NCBI GenBank assembly: GCA_019359045.1
Contig: JAHHIA010000003.1
Coordinates: 310,001 to 374,000, forward strand
From: Scytolyngbya sp. HA4215-MV1
GTDB lineage: Bacteria; Cyanobacteriota; Cyanobacteriia; Leptolyngbyales; Leptolyngbyaceae
Direction: 5' to 3'
Length of the DNA: 64,000 nucleotides
Below are positions 1-8,301 of this stretch, piece by piece. The notes beneath the pieces were generated by a model. The model was not told where the DNA came from. It did not search any database and worked only from the letters and a program-made list of their open reading frames with translations. The first letter of the stretch is position 1. Each line of letters starts with the position of its first letter. The position numbers and the translations under genes are program-made.

Positions 1-235
1 AGAGAGTGTAGTCGTTGTTTTAGAAGATGTTGTGACGACAGGACAATCGGCAATGAAAGCGGTCGATCGCTTGCGTCAGGCGGGCTATCGTGTTGACCAA
101 GTGATTGCTCTGGTCGATCGGCAGCAGGGAGGAGCCGAACTCTATCAACAAGTTGGGTTAAGTTTTCAAGCACTCTACTCAATTCAGGATTTACAAAATC
201 GTTGGGCACAGTTACATGTTTCATCGCAGAATTAA
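1..235 (+). CDS. pyrE: Orotate phosphoribosyltransferase, C-terminal part (5' end outside window)
   Basis: This is the C-terminal part of a type I phosphoribosyltransferase; the frame is open from base 2 and stops at 233-235. The visible start reads ESVVVLEDVVTTGQS, the PRPP-binding signature in which acidic residues precede TTG(Q/K)S. The tail (RLRQAGYRVDQVIALVDRQQGG) is typical of PyrE, which joins orotate to PRPP to give OMP in pyrimidine synthesis. A different phosphoribosyltransferase is possible, but VVTTGQS followed by 'VDRQQGG' fits PyrE best. The real start lies upstream of the window, so total length cannot be judged. Confidence 0.85.
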   Translation, partial: ESVVVVLEDVVTTGQSAMKAVDRLRQAGYRVDQVIALVDRQQGGAELYQQVGLSFQALYSIQDLQNRWAQLHVSSQN

Positions 236-270
236 CGAGTCGTCTTCATCGATTCGTCCTGATTTTTCTT

Positions 271-477
271 ATGGATAGTAAAGAGCTTGCGGGTTACATA
301 GAAGCGACGAATGGCATTTCAAAACCTTGGTTGTTGCTACAACTTCGCCTTAAAAAATTGCAAGAACGTCGTGCAACCCTTTCACACGAGGCTTACGAAA
401 TCGAACTCAAAGATATTCACCAAGACTTGATGAAATTGGGAGAATGGTGGCATGGCATTGAAGATGAAGTGTTTTAG
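271..477 (+). CDS. Small conserved hypothetical protein (68 aa)
   Basis: A 68-aa soluble protein with no signal peptide or membrane segment. It is rich in charged residues and predicted mostly helical (QLRLKKLQERRATLSHEAYEIE), ending GEWWHGIEDEVF. I chose the ATG at 271. The frame is open further upstream, but that part overlaps the end of pyrE and looks non-coding. No clear ribosome-binding site is visible. It ends 8 bases before ppk1 and is probably co-transcribed with it. I do not recognise a named domain; the compact helical pattern and codon use suggest a real gene. Confidence 0.6.
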   Translation: MDSKELAGYIEATNGISKPWLLLQLRLKKLQERRATLSHEAYEIELKDIHQDLMKLGEWWHGIEDEVF

Positions 478-485
478 CGAAACCC

Positions 486-2894
486 ATGCCCAGACGTAAG
501 AAAGTTCCCATAGAGGGCGAACCAACAGAGGGTGTGTCAACAGGCACGCCAAAAGAGGGTATGACAACAGAGGACACACCAGCAGGTGCTGCATCAGGCA
601 ATGAGATGTCTGTGAATGATGGACTAGTCGATGATGTACCAGTCAATGATGTGCATACCGATCGAGATGCTACCGATCGAGCTGTTATCGATCAAAAATC
701 AACCAGTTCTGGAGCAGTAAAGCGTACGTTACCCGATCAAATTACAGCAGATCAGAGGAGTCCCGCCTCTCCTGTGAGTTATCCAAAGCCTTTCTTTAAT
801 CGGGAGCTGAGTTGGCTAGAGTTTAATTGTCGCGTATTGCACGAAGCCTTAGACCCTCGGACGCCGTTGCTAGAACGCCTGAAGTTTATGGCGATCTTCA
901 GCTCTAATTTGGATGAGTACTTTATGGTGCGAGTGGCGGTTTTGAAACAGCAGGTTGAAGCTCAAGTCAGAAAACTCTCAGCCGATGGACTGACCCCTCA
1001 AGAACAATTGGCAAAAATTAGCCAGCGCTTGCGCCCCGATGTTGAAAAACAACACCGCCATTTTCATCAGGCACTGCGTCCCCAACTGGCAGCTCAAGGA
1101 ATCTATCTCCTTGACTATATTGAGCTTAATCAAGAGCAACGCACCTATTTTCAAAAATACTTTGAAGAACAAATTTTTCCGGTTTTAACTCCGTTAGCGG
1201 TTGATCCGGGTCATCCTTTTCCCTACATTTCTAATCTCAGTTTGAATCTGGCAGTCGTGGTGCAAGATGCGGAAACTGGGGAGGAATTGTTTGCGCGGGT
1301 CAAAGTGCCAAAAGTGTTGCCTCGTTTTTTGCCATTGCCAGAAAATCTTCGGATGCAGCAAAAAGATCGCCTGGCTGTTTGGACGGGGGTTCCCCTGGAG
1401 CAGGTGATTGCCCATAATCTAGCGCCGCTTTTTCCGGGAATGACGATTCTGGAGTACTACCCTTTCCGTGTAACTCGTGATGCCGACCTAGAATTGGAGG
1501 AGGATGAGGCGGATGATTTGATGTTGGCGATCGAGCAAGAGCTCCGTAAGCGCCGCTTTGGCGGATCAGTGGTTCGAATTGAGATTCATACCTCAACTCC
1601 CGATAATGTGCGAGAAATGCTGGTGCGAGAAATGTCGCTTCAGGAGAGCGATGTTTATGAAAGTGAAGGACTGCTTTGCTTGTCGGACTTAATGTCTTTT
1701 ATGGCATTGCCGTTATCAGAACTGAAAGATCCGGTTTGGCAGGCAGTGACGCCACCACGATTGCGCCGTGTCCTTGAACCTGACAAGGAAGAGATGAAGC
1801 GGGAACTGGAAGAAGATTTTTTCACAGTGATTCGTCGCAAAGACTTGCTCGTCCATCATCCTTACTATTCTTTTTCAACAACAGTTCAGCATTTCATTAC
1901 TCATGCGGCACATGACCCCAATGTGTTGGCAATCAAAATGACGCTTTATCGAACGTCGGGCGATTCTCCGATCGTCCAGGCACTTATTGATGCAGCAGAA
2001 AATGGCAAGCAGGTTGCAGTTTTGGTGGAGCTGAAAGCCCGCTTTGATGAAGAAAATAATATTCTCTGGGCACGAAAGCTGGAAAAGGTGGGAGTCCATG
2101 TTGTGTATGGGTTGGTGGGACTTAAAACCCATACCAAAATTGCTCTGGTGGTTCGTCGGGAAGAGGGGCGGATTCGTCGCTATGTGCACATCGGGACAGG
2201 CAATTACAATCCCAAAACGGCTAGAATCTATACCGATCTGGGGCTGTTGAGTTGTCGAGAAGACCTAGGGGCTGACCTGACCGACCTGTTTAACTATTTA
2301 ACGGGGTATTCACGGCAAAAAAACTATCGCAAATTGCTGGTGGCTCCGGTCAATTTGCGCGATCGCATGATGGCGTTGATCCGGCGAGAAATTGACCACC
2401 AAAAAAATGGATTTCATGCCCGGATCATTCTCAAGGTTAATGCTCTGGTTGATCCACGCTTAATTACTACGCTCTATGAAGCATCGCAGGCTGGCGTTGA
2501 AATTGATTTGGTTGTGCGTGGGATCTGTTGTCTGCGTCCAGGCGTCCCAGAACTGAGTGACAACATTCGCGTAATCAGCATTGTAGGGCGCTTTTTGGAG
2601 CATTCTCGTATCTTTTATTTTCATAATCGGGGGCAGGAGGAAGTCTTGATTGGCAGCGCGGATTGGATGCCGCGTAACCTCGATCGCCGAGTTGAAGCTT
2701 GTGTGCCGATCGAAGATCCGGAGATTTCCAAGGATTTGCAAGAAATTTTGGGCGTGATGCTGGCAGATAACCGTCAAGCATGGGACTTGCAACCCGATGG
2801 TCGTTACATTCAGCGTCGCCCCGATGCCAATTGCTCAGAACAAAGTGCCCAAAAAACGCTGATGGAGTTAGCGCAACAATCAGTTACAAGCTGA
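486..2894 (+). CDS. ppk1: Polyphosphate kinase 1
   Basis: PPK1 reversibly transfers the gamma-phosphate of ATP onto inorganic polyphosphate. The conserved N domain begins near residue 103 (FFNRELSWLEFNCRVL). Two conserved histidines sit at His549 (in KTHTK) and His568 (in HIGTGNYN). Their 19-residue spacing matches E. coli His435, the autophosphorylated residue, and His454. The core is about 700 aa, as usual for the family. The first ~100 residues are an extra low-complexity stretch rich in T, D, V, P and S that looks disordered. Internal ATGs at codons 25 and 41 are alternative starts. The gene follows the small hypothetical by 8 bases. Confidence 0.96.
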   Translation: MPRRKKVPIEGEPTEGVSTGTPKEGMTTEDTPAGAASGNEMSVNDGLVDDVPVNDVHTDRDATDRAVIDQKSTSSGAVKRTLPDQITADQRSPASPVSYPKPFFNRELSWLEFNCRVLHEALDPRTPLLERLKFMAIFSSNLDEYFMVRVAVLKQQVEAQVRKLSADGLTPQEQLAKISQRLRPDVEKQHRHFHQALRPQLAAQGIYLLDYIELNQEQRTYFQKYFEEQIFPVLTPLAVDPGHPFPYISNLSLNLAVVVQDAETGEELFARVKVPKVLPRFLPLPENLRMQQKDRLAVWTGVPLEQVIAHNLAPLFPGMTILEYYPFRVTRDADLELEEDEADDLMLAIEQELRKRRFGGSVVRIEIHTSTPDNVREMLVREMSLQESDVYESEGLLCLSDLMSFMALPLSELKDPVWQAVTPPRLRRVLEPDKEEMKRELEEDFFTVIRRKDLLVHHPYYSFSTTVQHFITHAAHDPNVLAIKMTLYRTSGDSPIVQALIDAAENGKQVAVLVELKARFDEENNILWARKLEKVGVHVVYGLVGLKTHTKIALVVRREEGRIRRYVHIGTGNYNPKTARIYTDLGLLSCREDLGADLTDLFNYLTGYSRQKNYRKLLVAPVNLRDRMMALIRREIDHQKNGFHARIILKVNALVDPRLITTLYEASQAGVEIDLVVRGICCLRPGVPELSDNIRVISIVGRFLEHSRIFYFHNRGQEEVLIGSADWMPRNLDRRVEACVPIEDPEISKDLQEILGVMLADNRQAWDLQPDGRYIQRRPDANCSEQSAQKTLMELAQQSVTS

Positions 2895-3730
2895 TAAGCA
2901 CGTTAGGTTTTTGGGAAGGCATTCAATCAGTTTGAGCGGGGGCATTGCTAACAGCAATTGATTAGCAATGCCAATCGATCGACTGGCTTGTGGCTGATCT
3001 AAAGCATGGGAGCAAGATCTCAACGCGCATCTAAAGCAAAAGTTTCTCTTGTTTTGGTGGAGTGAAAAGACAATTTAAGCCCTTGTCTGCTAATCTCTTT
3101 GTGCGATTTTTTTAAGCTTTTTCATTCTGTTGTTTTCATCCTATGCAGTAGATTGATCGCAAATTTGGTCGTAAAAGCGCGAATCCGAGAGATTGATCAG
3201 GATATTCACCGAAAAATCCGGTTTTGTTGCCATCGATCGCTTGCTAACTGGATTCAGACTACATTTTTGGGCAAAAAAGCTTTGGGCTTGTCACAATTCT
3301 GATCTCCTTTGGATGGTGGAGACATGGATCAACACATATCAAAGTGATTGGTCAGGCTGAGGGGAACCTAAATATTATCTTTAGATCAAAAATAAAGGCG
3401 AGGCAGTGATCCATGGGCTTCTCTGACTAGAAATGATCAGGTTTTTTTATCAGTCAATCAATCTTGTCGGTTTAAGAAGGTCACTAGATGTAGGGTGAGC
3501 AAATTCGATCTTTTGGTTGCCACTGCTCTACTCATGGTGTACTCTCTGAGGAAGAATGGTTATGACCTAACTCGTTACCAGGATTTTTAACTCGTTTTGA
3601 GTAGTAGGGAGAAAAGCAGAGATTTTTAACAAGATTTTTTACAAAAATAGTGATTTTTTTGAGAGAACTTTGTTAAAGTTGGAGGCACATTTTTCGCCGA
3701 TTTCTCTCCGATTTGGTTTTCCCCCTTGCG
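2895..3730. other. Gene-free stretch between ppk1 and the sigma factor
   Basis: About 836 bases without a convincing gene. One plus-strand frame at 3099-3302 is open, but it is Phe/Cys-rich, has no ribosome-binding site and resembles no family, so I left it out. The last 150 bases are T-rich. A GGAGG occurs at 3681-3685, but no start codon follows at a useful distance. Such a long leader before a group 2 sigma gene could hold several promoters or a small RNA; no specific element could be identified by eye. Confidence 0.5.
2941..2972 (+). terminator. Hairpin downstream of ppk1, possible terminator
   Basis: A perfect 11-bp inverted repeat (arms 2941-2951 and 2962-2972, 10-base loop) lies 46 bases after the ppk1 stop. 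It is not followed by a T-run, so a canonical Rho-independent terminator is uncertain; it may stabilise the 3' end instead. Confidence 0.5.
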
Positions 3731-4711
3731 ATGACTCTTACACTTTCTTCTGAATCTATCGCTATGGACTTTCCCATTGATGAAGTGGAATTAAATGAAC
3801 TGGAGGAGGCTGCAAATGTCACTCCAGAAGAGCTTACCCAAGCTTTGGGTTTTGCAACGGGTGGTCGTCTAGGGCTATCCGATGACTCTGTGGGTGTATT
3901 TTTGCGGGAAATGGCGCGCTATCCGCTCCTAACTCAAGCGCAGGAGATTGAGTTGGCGCGAGACATTGTGAAGGGGGGCGTCAAAGGTGAGCAGGCGAAA
4001 CGAAGGCTAGTACGGGCAAATCTTCGGTTGGTCGTTTCGATCGCCAAAAAATATCTCAATCGCGGCGTTCCTTTTCTGGATTTGATCCAGGAAGGGGCGA
4101 TTGGCTTAATGCGGGCTGCCGAAAAATTTGACTATGAACGGGGCTATAAATTTTCGACCTATGCCTACTGGTGGATTCGTCAGGGCATCACGCGCGCGAT
4201 CGCGTCTCAATCGCGGACGGTGCGCTTGCCAGTGCATATGGTGGAAAAGCTGAATCACGTTCGTAAAGCTCGCCAGGTGCTTTCCCAAGAATTGGGACGT
4301 AAACCGACGAAGCAGGAACTGGCAAACCTCTTAGAGATGGAGGAAGACAAGCTAGACCAGATTTTGGATGTAAGCCGCCGCACACTGTCGCTTCATGCCT
4401 GGGTTGGCAAAGAAGAAGATACAGAGTTGTTACAACTGATTGAAGATGCCGATAATATTGCTCCCAATGAAAATTTAGACCATAAGCTCCTCTGCGATCG
4501 CCTGAACTCTGTGCTGGAACATTTGAGCGATCGGGAGCGCGAAATCATTAAATTGCGCTTTGGTCTAACGGATGGGCAACACTACACATTGACCGAAATT
4601 GGTGAAATTTATCAGCTTTCGCGTGAACGAGTACGGCAGATTCAGGCAAAAGCGATGCGAAAACTCCGTCATCCTCGGCGCCAAGCTTTGTTGCGAGATT
4701 GGATGAATTGA
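3731..4711 (+). CDS. RNA polymerase sigma factor, group 2 (RpoD/SigA family)
   Basis: A primary-like sigma-70 of 326 aa. Region 1.2 reads [17 protein letters not shown]. Region 2 carries [33 protein letters not shown] and [12 protein letters not shown]. Region 4.2 ends [19 protein letters not shown]. It lacks the long region 1.1 and non-conserved insert of principal sigma factors and is shorter than SigA (about 390 aa), so it belongs to the non-essential group 2 set (SigB-E). The MARYPLL and [10 protein letters not shown] motifs recall SigC, but I would not fix the letter. The start is uncertain: a TTG at 3713 is in frame, ATG 3731 is preferred, and ATG 3764 is possible. Confidence 0.93.
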   Translation: MTLTLSSESIAMDFPIDEVELNELEEAANVTPEELTQALGFATGGRLGLSDDSVGVFLREMARYPLLTQAQEIELARDIVKGGVKGEQAKRRLVRANLRLVVSIAKKYLNRGVPFLDLIQEGAIGLMRAAEKFDYERGYKFSTYAYWWIRQGITRAIASQSRTVRLPVHMVEKLNHVRKARQVLSQELGRKPTKQELANLLEMEEDKLDQILDVSRRTLSLHAWVGKEEDTELLQLIEDADNIAPNENLDHKLLCDRLNSVLEHLSDREREIIKLRFGLTDGQHYTLTEIGEIYQLSRERVRQIQAKAMRKLRHPRRQALLRDWMN

Positions 4712-4751
4712 GGATTGGCAAGAAATTTGAATTCGCTTTTGCTCTTTCACT

Positions 4752-4797
4752 AAAATATTAGGCACCCAGAATGATGTATCTGGGTGCCTAATATTTT
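4752..4797. terminator. Bidirectional Rho-independent terminator
   Basis: A perfect 19-bp inverted repeat (arms 4752-4770 and 4779-4797, 8-base loop) with A/T-rich ends giving T-runs on both strands. It separates the convergent sigma factor and ccmK4 genes and can serve both. Confidence 0.93.
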
Positions 4798-4830
4798 TTA
4801 AGCAAAAACAGACCTGAAATGTGGGGATTT

Positions 4831-5184
4831 CTATCGATTGCTTGCCGATCCCAGTAATCCTTGCCCGCCTTCGACCGCCTGGCGAAAAACTTCGACCTGA
4901 TCGGTGTATTCGATCGGAAGCACCGCTTCCACATTTTCATGAGGGTTGGGAATAATCACCCAGGTTTCTACAGTACCCCCATAAACTTTCTCCGCTGCGT
5001 CAACTCCTGCTTCCATCGCTCGCTTGACTTCGGAAATATCTCCCCGAATATTGACAGTAAAGCGCGCGCTTCCTGCCCGGATGTAACCAACCAACGTAAT
5101 TCGACCAGCTTTTACCATGGCATCCGCTGCTGCCAACACAGCCGGGAATCCCTTTGTCTCAATTGAACCAACCGCTTTGGGCAT
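4831..5184 (-). CDS. ccmK4: Carboxysome shell protein CcmK4
   Basis: A 117-aa bacterial microcompartment (BMC) domain protein, a minor hexameric shell subunit of the beta-carboxysome. It carries VGSIETKGFPAVLAAADAMV, the pore segment IRAGSARFTVNIRGD and the PNPHENVEAVLPIEY edge motif. The RAGS pore loop, in place of the KIGS of CcmK1/2, is typical of CcmK4. The ATG at 5184 is fixed by an AGGAGA ribosome-binding site 7 bases upstream (5192-5197 on the complementary strand); the longer open frame to 5262 has none. It lies 91 bp downstream of ccmK3. The usual cyanobacterial ccmK3-ccmK4 pair sits away from the main ccm operon, as it does here. Confidence 0.93.
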   Translation of the reverse strand: MPKAVGSIETKGFPAVLAAADAMVKAGRITLVGYIRAGSARFTVNIRGDISEVKRAMEAGVDAAEKVYGGTVETWVIIPNPHENVEAVLPIEYTDQVEVFRQAVEGGQGLLGSASNR

Positions 5185-5275
5185 TACTGAGTCTCCTGAA
5201 AAAATTGCGTTTGAGCAATATTGCAAACAACTGGGAACTTGCTCTGTTTTCCCAATTGCCAATCCTTTGCCTGAG

Positions 5276-5587
5276 TTATATTCGGAACCGTTCTACTTGA
5301 GCGGTGAATTCAATGGGCAAAACCGACTCAACGTTTTCGGGAGGGTTCGGCACAATGTAGTGAGAAACCAGCATTCCTCCTGGCGGAGCAGCATTGGCGG
5401 CTTCGATACCTGCCTCGATCGCAGCTCTGACTTCAGCCGTAGGTCCACGCACCGCGACAAGAAATTCTGCTCTTTCAGCTAAACCGTAATAAACCAGCGT
5501 CACTCTCGCTGCTTTAACCATTGCATCTGCTGCTGCCAGCACTGGAGGAAACCCCGAAGTTTGAATTACGCCAACCGCAATCGGCAT
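5276..5587 (-). CDS. ccmK3: Carboxysome shell protein CcmK3
   Basis: A 103-aa BMC-domain protein with VIQTSGFPPVLAAADAMVKA, the CcmK3-type pore segment YYGLAERAEFLVAVRGP and the SHYIVPNPPENVESVLPIE motif. It matches the CcmK3 pattern I know from Synechocystis. CcmK3 homologues are reported not to form stable homohexamers and to mix with CcmK4 in heterohexamers, which agrees with ccmK3 being first in this two-gene unit. A GGAGACGGGA ribosome-binding site precedes the ATG. Together the two genes probably tune shell permeability. Confidence 0.94.
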   Translation of the reverse strand: MPIAVGVIQTSGFPPVLAAADAMVKAARVTLVYYGLAERAEFLVAVRGPTAEVRAAIEAGIEAANAAPPGGMLVSHYIVPNPPENVESVLPIEFTAQVERFRI

Positions 5588-5731
5588 TCCCGTCTCCCGA
5601 TATCAAAAGGCCATATCGAACCCATTCTATAGATGTTCATGGTCACTTTTGATAAACATTAACGATAAATTCCTAAGATTCAGAGATGGGGCGATTTGAC
5701 TACACTCAATCCCCTCAGGCTGTGCTGCAAA

Positions 5732-6166
5732 TCAAACTGTTGGAGTTGGGGCTGGGCTGGGTTCTGAAATTGGCAAAAGGGATACATGAGCCGAAACAAT
5801 TTTCCAGCCTTCAGGAAATCGATACCAGGTTTGACTTTGTCGCCCCGATCTCAGGATGCCTTCGATCACTTTGCTAAATTCCACCGTCACAGATGCTGTA
5901 TCTTGACCAAAAGTGACGACCTGCAAGTGGGCAATCTCGCGTTGCAGGTTTACTGTGGGGCGATTTTGTCGAAAATTGCGAATGGCTTCTATCCCATATA
6001 GGTTTTCGGTTGCACCAAACCTGACCACTTCGGGTGTATGCCAAAATAATGCATCCATAGTGGCTAAGTCATTGGTGCACAATGCGGTTTCGTATTGAAG
6101 ATAGAGGTCTGTGAGTTCTGCCACGATCGTGGCGTTGTTGATGGTCCGGGATGAAATGGGAGTCAT
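5732..6166 (-). CDS. hpxZ: HpxZ/AtzH-like (DUF3225) protein, SnoaL-like fold
   Basis: A cytoplasmic NTF2/SnoaL-fold protein of 144 aa from the chosen start (ATG 6166); an in-frame ATG at 6232 would add 22 unconserved residues. Family hallmarks are YLQYETALCTNDLATMDALF, RFGATENLYGIEAIRNFRQ, GRQSQTWYRFPEGWKIVSAH and HVSLL. In gamma-proteobacteria HpxZ lies in the oxalurate (purine degradation) cluster, and AtzH is a related small hydrolase. No purine-catabolism genes are visible here, so the substrate is unknown and the symbol denotes family only. It is transcribed away from the 6246 gene. Confidence 0.75.
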   Translation of the reverse strand: MTPISSRTINNATIVAELTDLYLQYETALCTNDLATMDALFWHTPEVVRFGATENLYGIEAIRNFRQNRPTVNLQREIAHLQVVTFGQDTASVTVEFSKVIEGILRSGRQSQTWYRFPEGWKIVSAHVSLLPISEPSPAPTPTV

Positions 6167-6245
6167 GGAGTGGAAATAGAGAGGTGAAAAAGGCAAGGGG
6201 AAAGGAGTAAATGAATAGCCGTTATACTGCAAAATCTATGGCAGA

Positions 6246-6632
6246 ATGGGCGATGTGCTGCATCCACTCAACCACGGACAGGTTTTCTTTAGCCCCGGAG
6301 GACATTTTAGTTATCGGGTGATTGGACCTTGCTGTCGCTTGTTCGATCGCGAACAGCTACCATGGCCCTGTTGTCGTCTGGAATGGCGCGGGAAGGAGCC
6401 AAGCTGGCGACGGGTAGGGCGACGCTTCATTGTAGATCTGGCAACCCGCAATCATCCTTCTTACACAGTGGAAATTTTGGGGTTGCCGACTCCTGATGAA
6501 CCGATCGTCTTGACGCTCTACTATGTCAACCTTCCCGACCCCATCCAAACTTGGTGGCATTCAAAGACACAGGTGGTAGTTTTGGAGCATGCCGCTCACA
6601 ATTCCTCGCAAAATGTTGGGGTGAGCGGATGA
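6246..6632 (+). CDS. Hypothetical protein (128 aa)
   Basis: A soluble protein of unknown function with no signal peptide. It has Cys and Trp pairs (IGPCCRLF, WPCCRLEWRG) and a strand-rich middle (SYTVEILGLPTPDEPIVLTL). Codon use looks like its neighbours', and it fills the only space between divergent and convergent genes, so I think it is real. Its 3' end overlaps the converging MMADHC-like gene by 72 bases, so one or both C-termini could be mis-set. No clear ribosome-binding site. No family recognised. Confidence 0.5.
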   Translation: MGDVLHPLNHGQVFFSPGGHFSYRVIGPCCRLFDREQLPWPCCRLEWRGKEPSWRRVGRRFIVDLATRNHPSYTVEILGLPTPDEPIVLTLYYVNLPDPIQTWWHSKTQVVVLEHAAHNSSQNVGVSG

Positions 6633-7037
6633 CACTAAAACGGCTGGGTAAACTGCTTTTCCCCATTGAGGATGCAGGATCAAGGTGCATTTGCCGCTGC
6701 GATCGAGGTCATATCCCAGACAGGTATGGACAACCCTGACATCATCTAGCGTCAGATTTCCTGGTTGAGTCAGGACGGGTAGCCCAGTTTTGGGATCAAA
6801 AACATCTACCAAATATCCTTGCTGAAGTAGCTTAGTGGCAACAACTTGTCCAAATTCAAGAAAATTTTGCCGAAGCTGCTGTTTTTGTATTTCGGTTTCT
6901 GGGTTCTGGTTTTCTAGCGACAGTAATGAGGGTTGTAACACCAGCAGGACTGACGAAACAGGCTCTGTCCAGGCAGGCAGCAGCTGATCCAAATGAGTAT
7001 GGATGAATTGATTCGGATCGTGAACTGAGCACTGCAT
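6561..7037 (-). CDS. MMADHC-like protein (methylmalonic aciduria and homocystinuria type D family)
   Basis: A 158-aa protein resembling the C-terminal domain of human MMADHC, which shuttles cob(II)alamin. Matching stretches are VATKLLQQGYLVDVFDPKTG (human: EGYWADFIDPSSG), VVHTCLGYDLDRSGKCTLI and HPQWGKAVYPAVLVSSAHP. It starts 5 bases after the stop of the GT4 glycosyltransferase on the same strand and is probably co-transcribed. The catalytic partner and the role in cyanobacteria are unknown to me; a link to (pseudo)cobalamin is inference from the family name. The C-terminus overlaps the convergent hypothetical gene. Confidence 0.75.
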   Translation of the reverse strand: MQCSVHDPNQFIHTHLDQLLPAWTEPVSSVLLVLQPSLLSLENQNPETEIQKQQLRQNFLEFGQVVATKLLQQGYLVDVFDPKTGLPVLTQPGNLTLDDVRVVHTCLGYDLDRSGKCTLILHPQWGKAVYPAVLVSSAHPNILRGIVSGMLQNYHLCL

Positions 7038-7042
7038 GCCCT

Positions 7043-8203
7043 TTAGATCCGGTTGCTCAGTTTTAAATTAAGATTAACCGTCTCTTTTTGTGCCACTTGG
7101 GTATATAAATCTTCTAATCGACTAATATTACGGCTTAAGGTATAGCGCTCTAGGACTCGACGGCGCGCTTTTTGCCCCAATAGCGTTGCCATTTCTGGAT
7201 GATCATAAAACAGAGGCAACAAGGTCTGTAACTGAGAAGAGACTCGTTGAGGGTTGAGAATCACGCCTGCCCCTTGTTCCAAAACCTCACCATCGGCGCC
7301 AGCATCGGTCGCCAGACAAGCTAAGCCACAGGACATGGCTTCTAGCAGCGACAGCGACAGCCCTTCGACCAGGGAAGGCAAAACAAAGACATCGGCTCCG
7401 CGCAAGATATCAATCCGTCGTTGTTCGTCAGCAACAAATCCCAGCCAGATAATGCCGTGTTCTGATCCATAAAAGGGCATGAGCGAGGCTGCTAGAGTGC
7501 CGTGATTGCCCACAATGACCAGTTTGCTGTCTTCTGGCATATCGGCTTGTTTCCAGCCACGGAGCAGAGACTCGACGTTCTTTTCAGGAGCGACTCGTCC
7601 TTGATAGACGAAGATGCGTCGTGCGCCAATTTCAGCCTTGAGGGTAGAAGTTCCAGGAGAATATTTTTCAACATCGACCCCGTTGGGGATGACGGCGACT
7701 TTGTCAGCGGGCACTCCCAACTTGGCTAACAAGTCTCGCTGGATTTGGGAAAAGACAATGATGCGATCGTAATTTGCCAGGAAGGGTGCATAAAGCTGGT
7801 ACATCAAGTGTTGCGTGCCTGATGTCAGGTTGCGACGGCGATCGAACGGCGGATGAAAGGTCGCGACCAATGGTAGATTTAATTCTTCGCAAATCTCTGG
7901 GAGCAAAAAATCCAAGGGAGACAGCGTGAGCGAGGCATGAACGACATCGGGTCTCAACTCTCGCAAAGACTGAGTCAGTATTTTGCTCGACTTCAGCGTC
8001 GGAATCGTATAAATTTGCGATTTGTAAAGAAAAGGAATGGAAACCTCTTGAAAATCGGGCCAGTTGTCAGGGGCATTTTCTTCCTGGGCGAAGTGGAAGA
8101 AGCTAACCCGGTGTCCCCGATCCAGGAGGGCATTGGTTACTTCTCGACCATAGGTAACGTTGCCACAAAAGGGTGATTTTTTCCCAAGCCAAGCAATGTG
8201 CAT
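7043..8203 (-). CDS. Glycosyltransferase family 4 (GT-B), possibly lipid galactosyltransferase
   Basis: A 386-aa GT-B glycosyltransferase. The N-terminal acceptor domain starts MHIAWLGKKSPFCGNVTYGR. The C-terminal donor domain has VIPNGVDVEKYSPG near 171, the diphosphate-binding GRVAPEKN (Arg203, Lys208) and the retaining-enzyme motif E-x7-E (Glu280, Glu288, in EGLSLSLLEAMSCG). There is no signal peptide or membrane helix, so it is probably cytosolic or peripheral on a membrane. The strongly conserved N-terminus reminds me of the cyanobacterial digalactosyl-lipid synthase DgdA, but I cannot confirm this. A role in polysaccharide synthesis is the alternative. It lies 5 bases upstream of the MMADHC-like gene. 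Confidence 0.9.
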   Translation of the reverse strand: MHIAWLGKKSPFCGNVTYGREVTNALLDRGHRVSFFHFAQEENAPDNWPDFQEVSIPFLYKSQIYTIPTLKSSKILTQSLRELRPDVVHASLTLSPLDFLLPEICEELNLPLVATFHPPFDRRRNLTSGTQHLMYQLYAPFLANYDRIIVFSQIQRDLLAKLGVPADKVAVIPNGVDVEKYSPGTSTLKAEIGARRIFVYQGRVAPEKNVESLLRGWKQADMPEDSKLVIVGNHGTLAASLMPFYGSEHGIIWLGFVADEQRRIDILRGADVFVLPSLVEGLSLSLLEAMSCGLACLATDAGADGEVLEQGAGVILNPQRVSSQLQTLLPLFYDHPEMATLLGQKARRRVLERYTLSRNISRLEDLYTQVAQKETVNLNLKLSNRI

Positions 8204-8301
8204 TCGGGTTAAGGAATTAGAAATTTAAAAGACTTTATTTTGGATCCGGCATCCCCATACAGATCGATCGCAGTATCCGGAGACGGTTAACTGGCTCTCG
8301 A

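Noticed and set aside
3099-3302. Open frame of 67 codons upstream of the sigma factor
   Set aside because: Phe/Cys-rich composition unlike neighbouring genes, no ribosome-binding site and no family resemblance.
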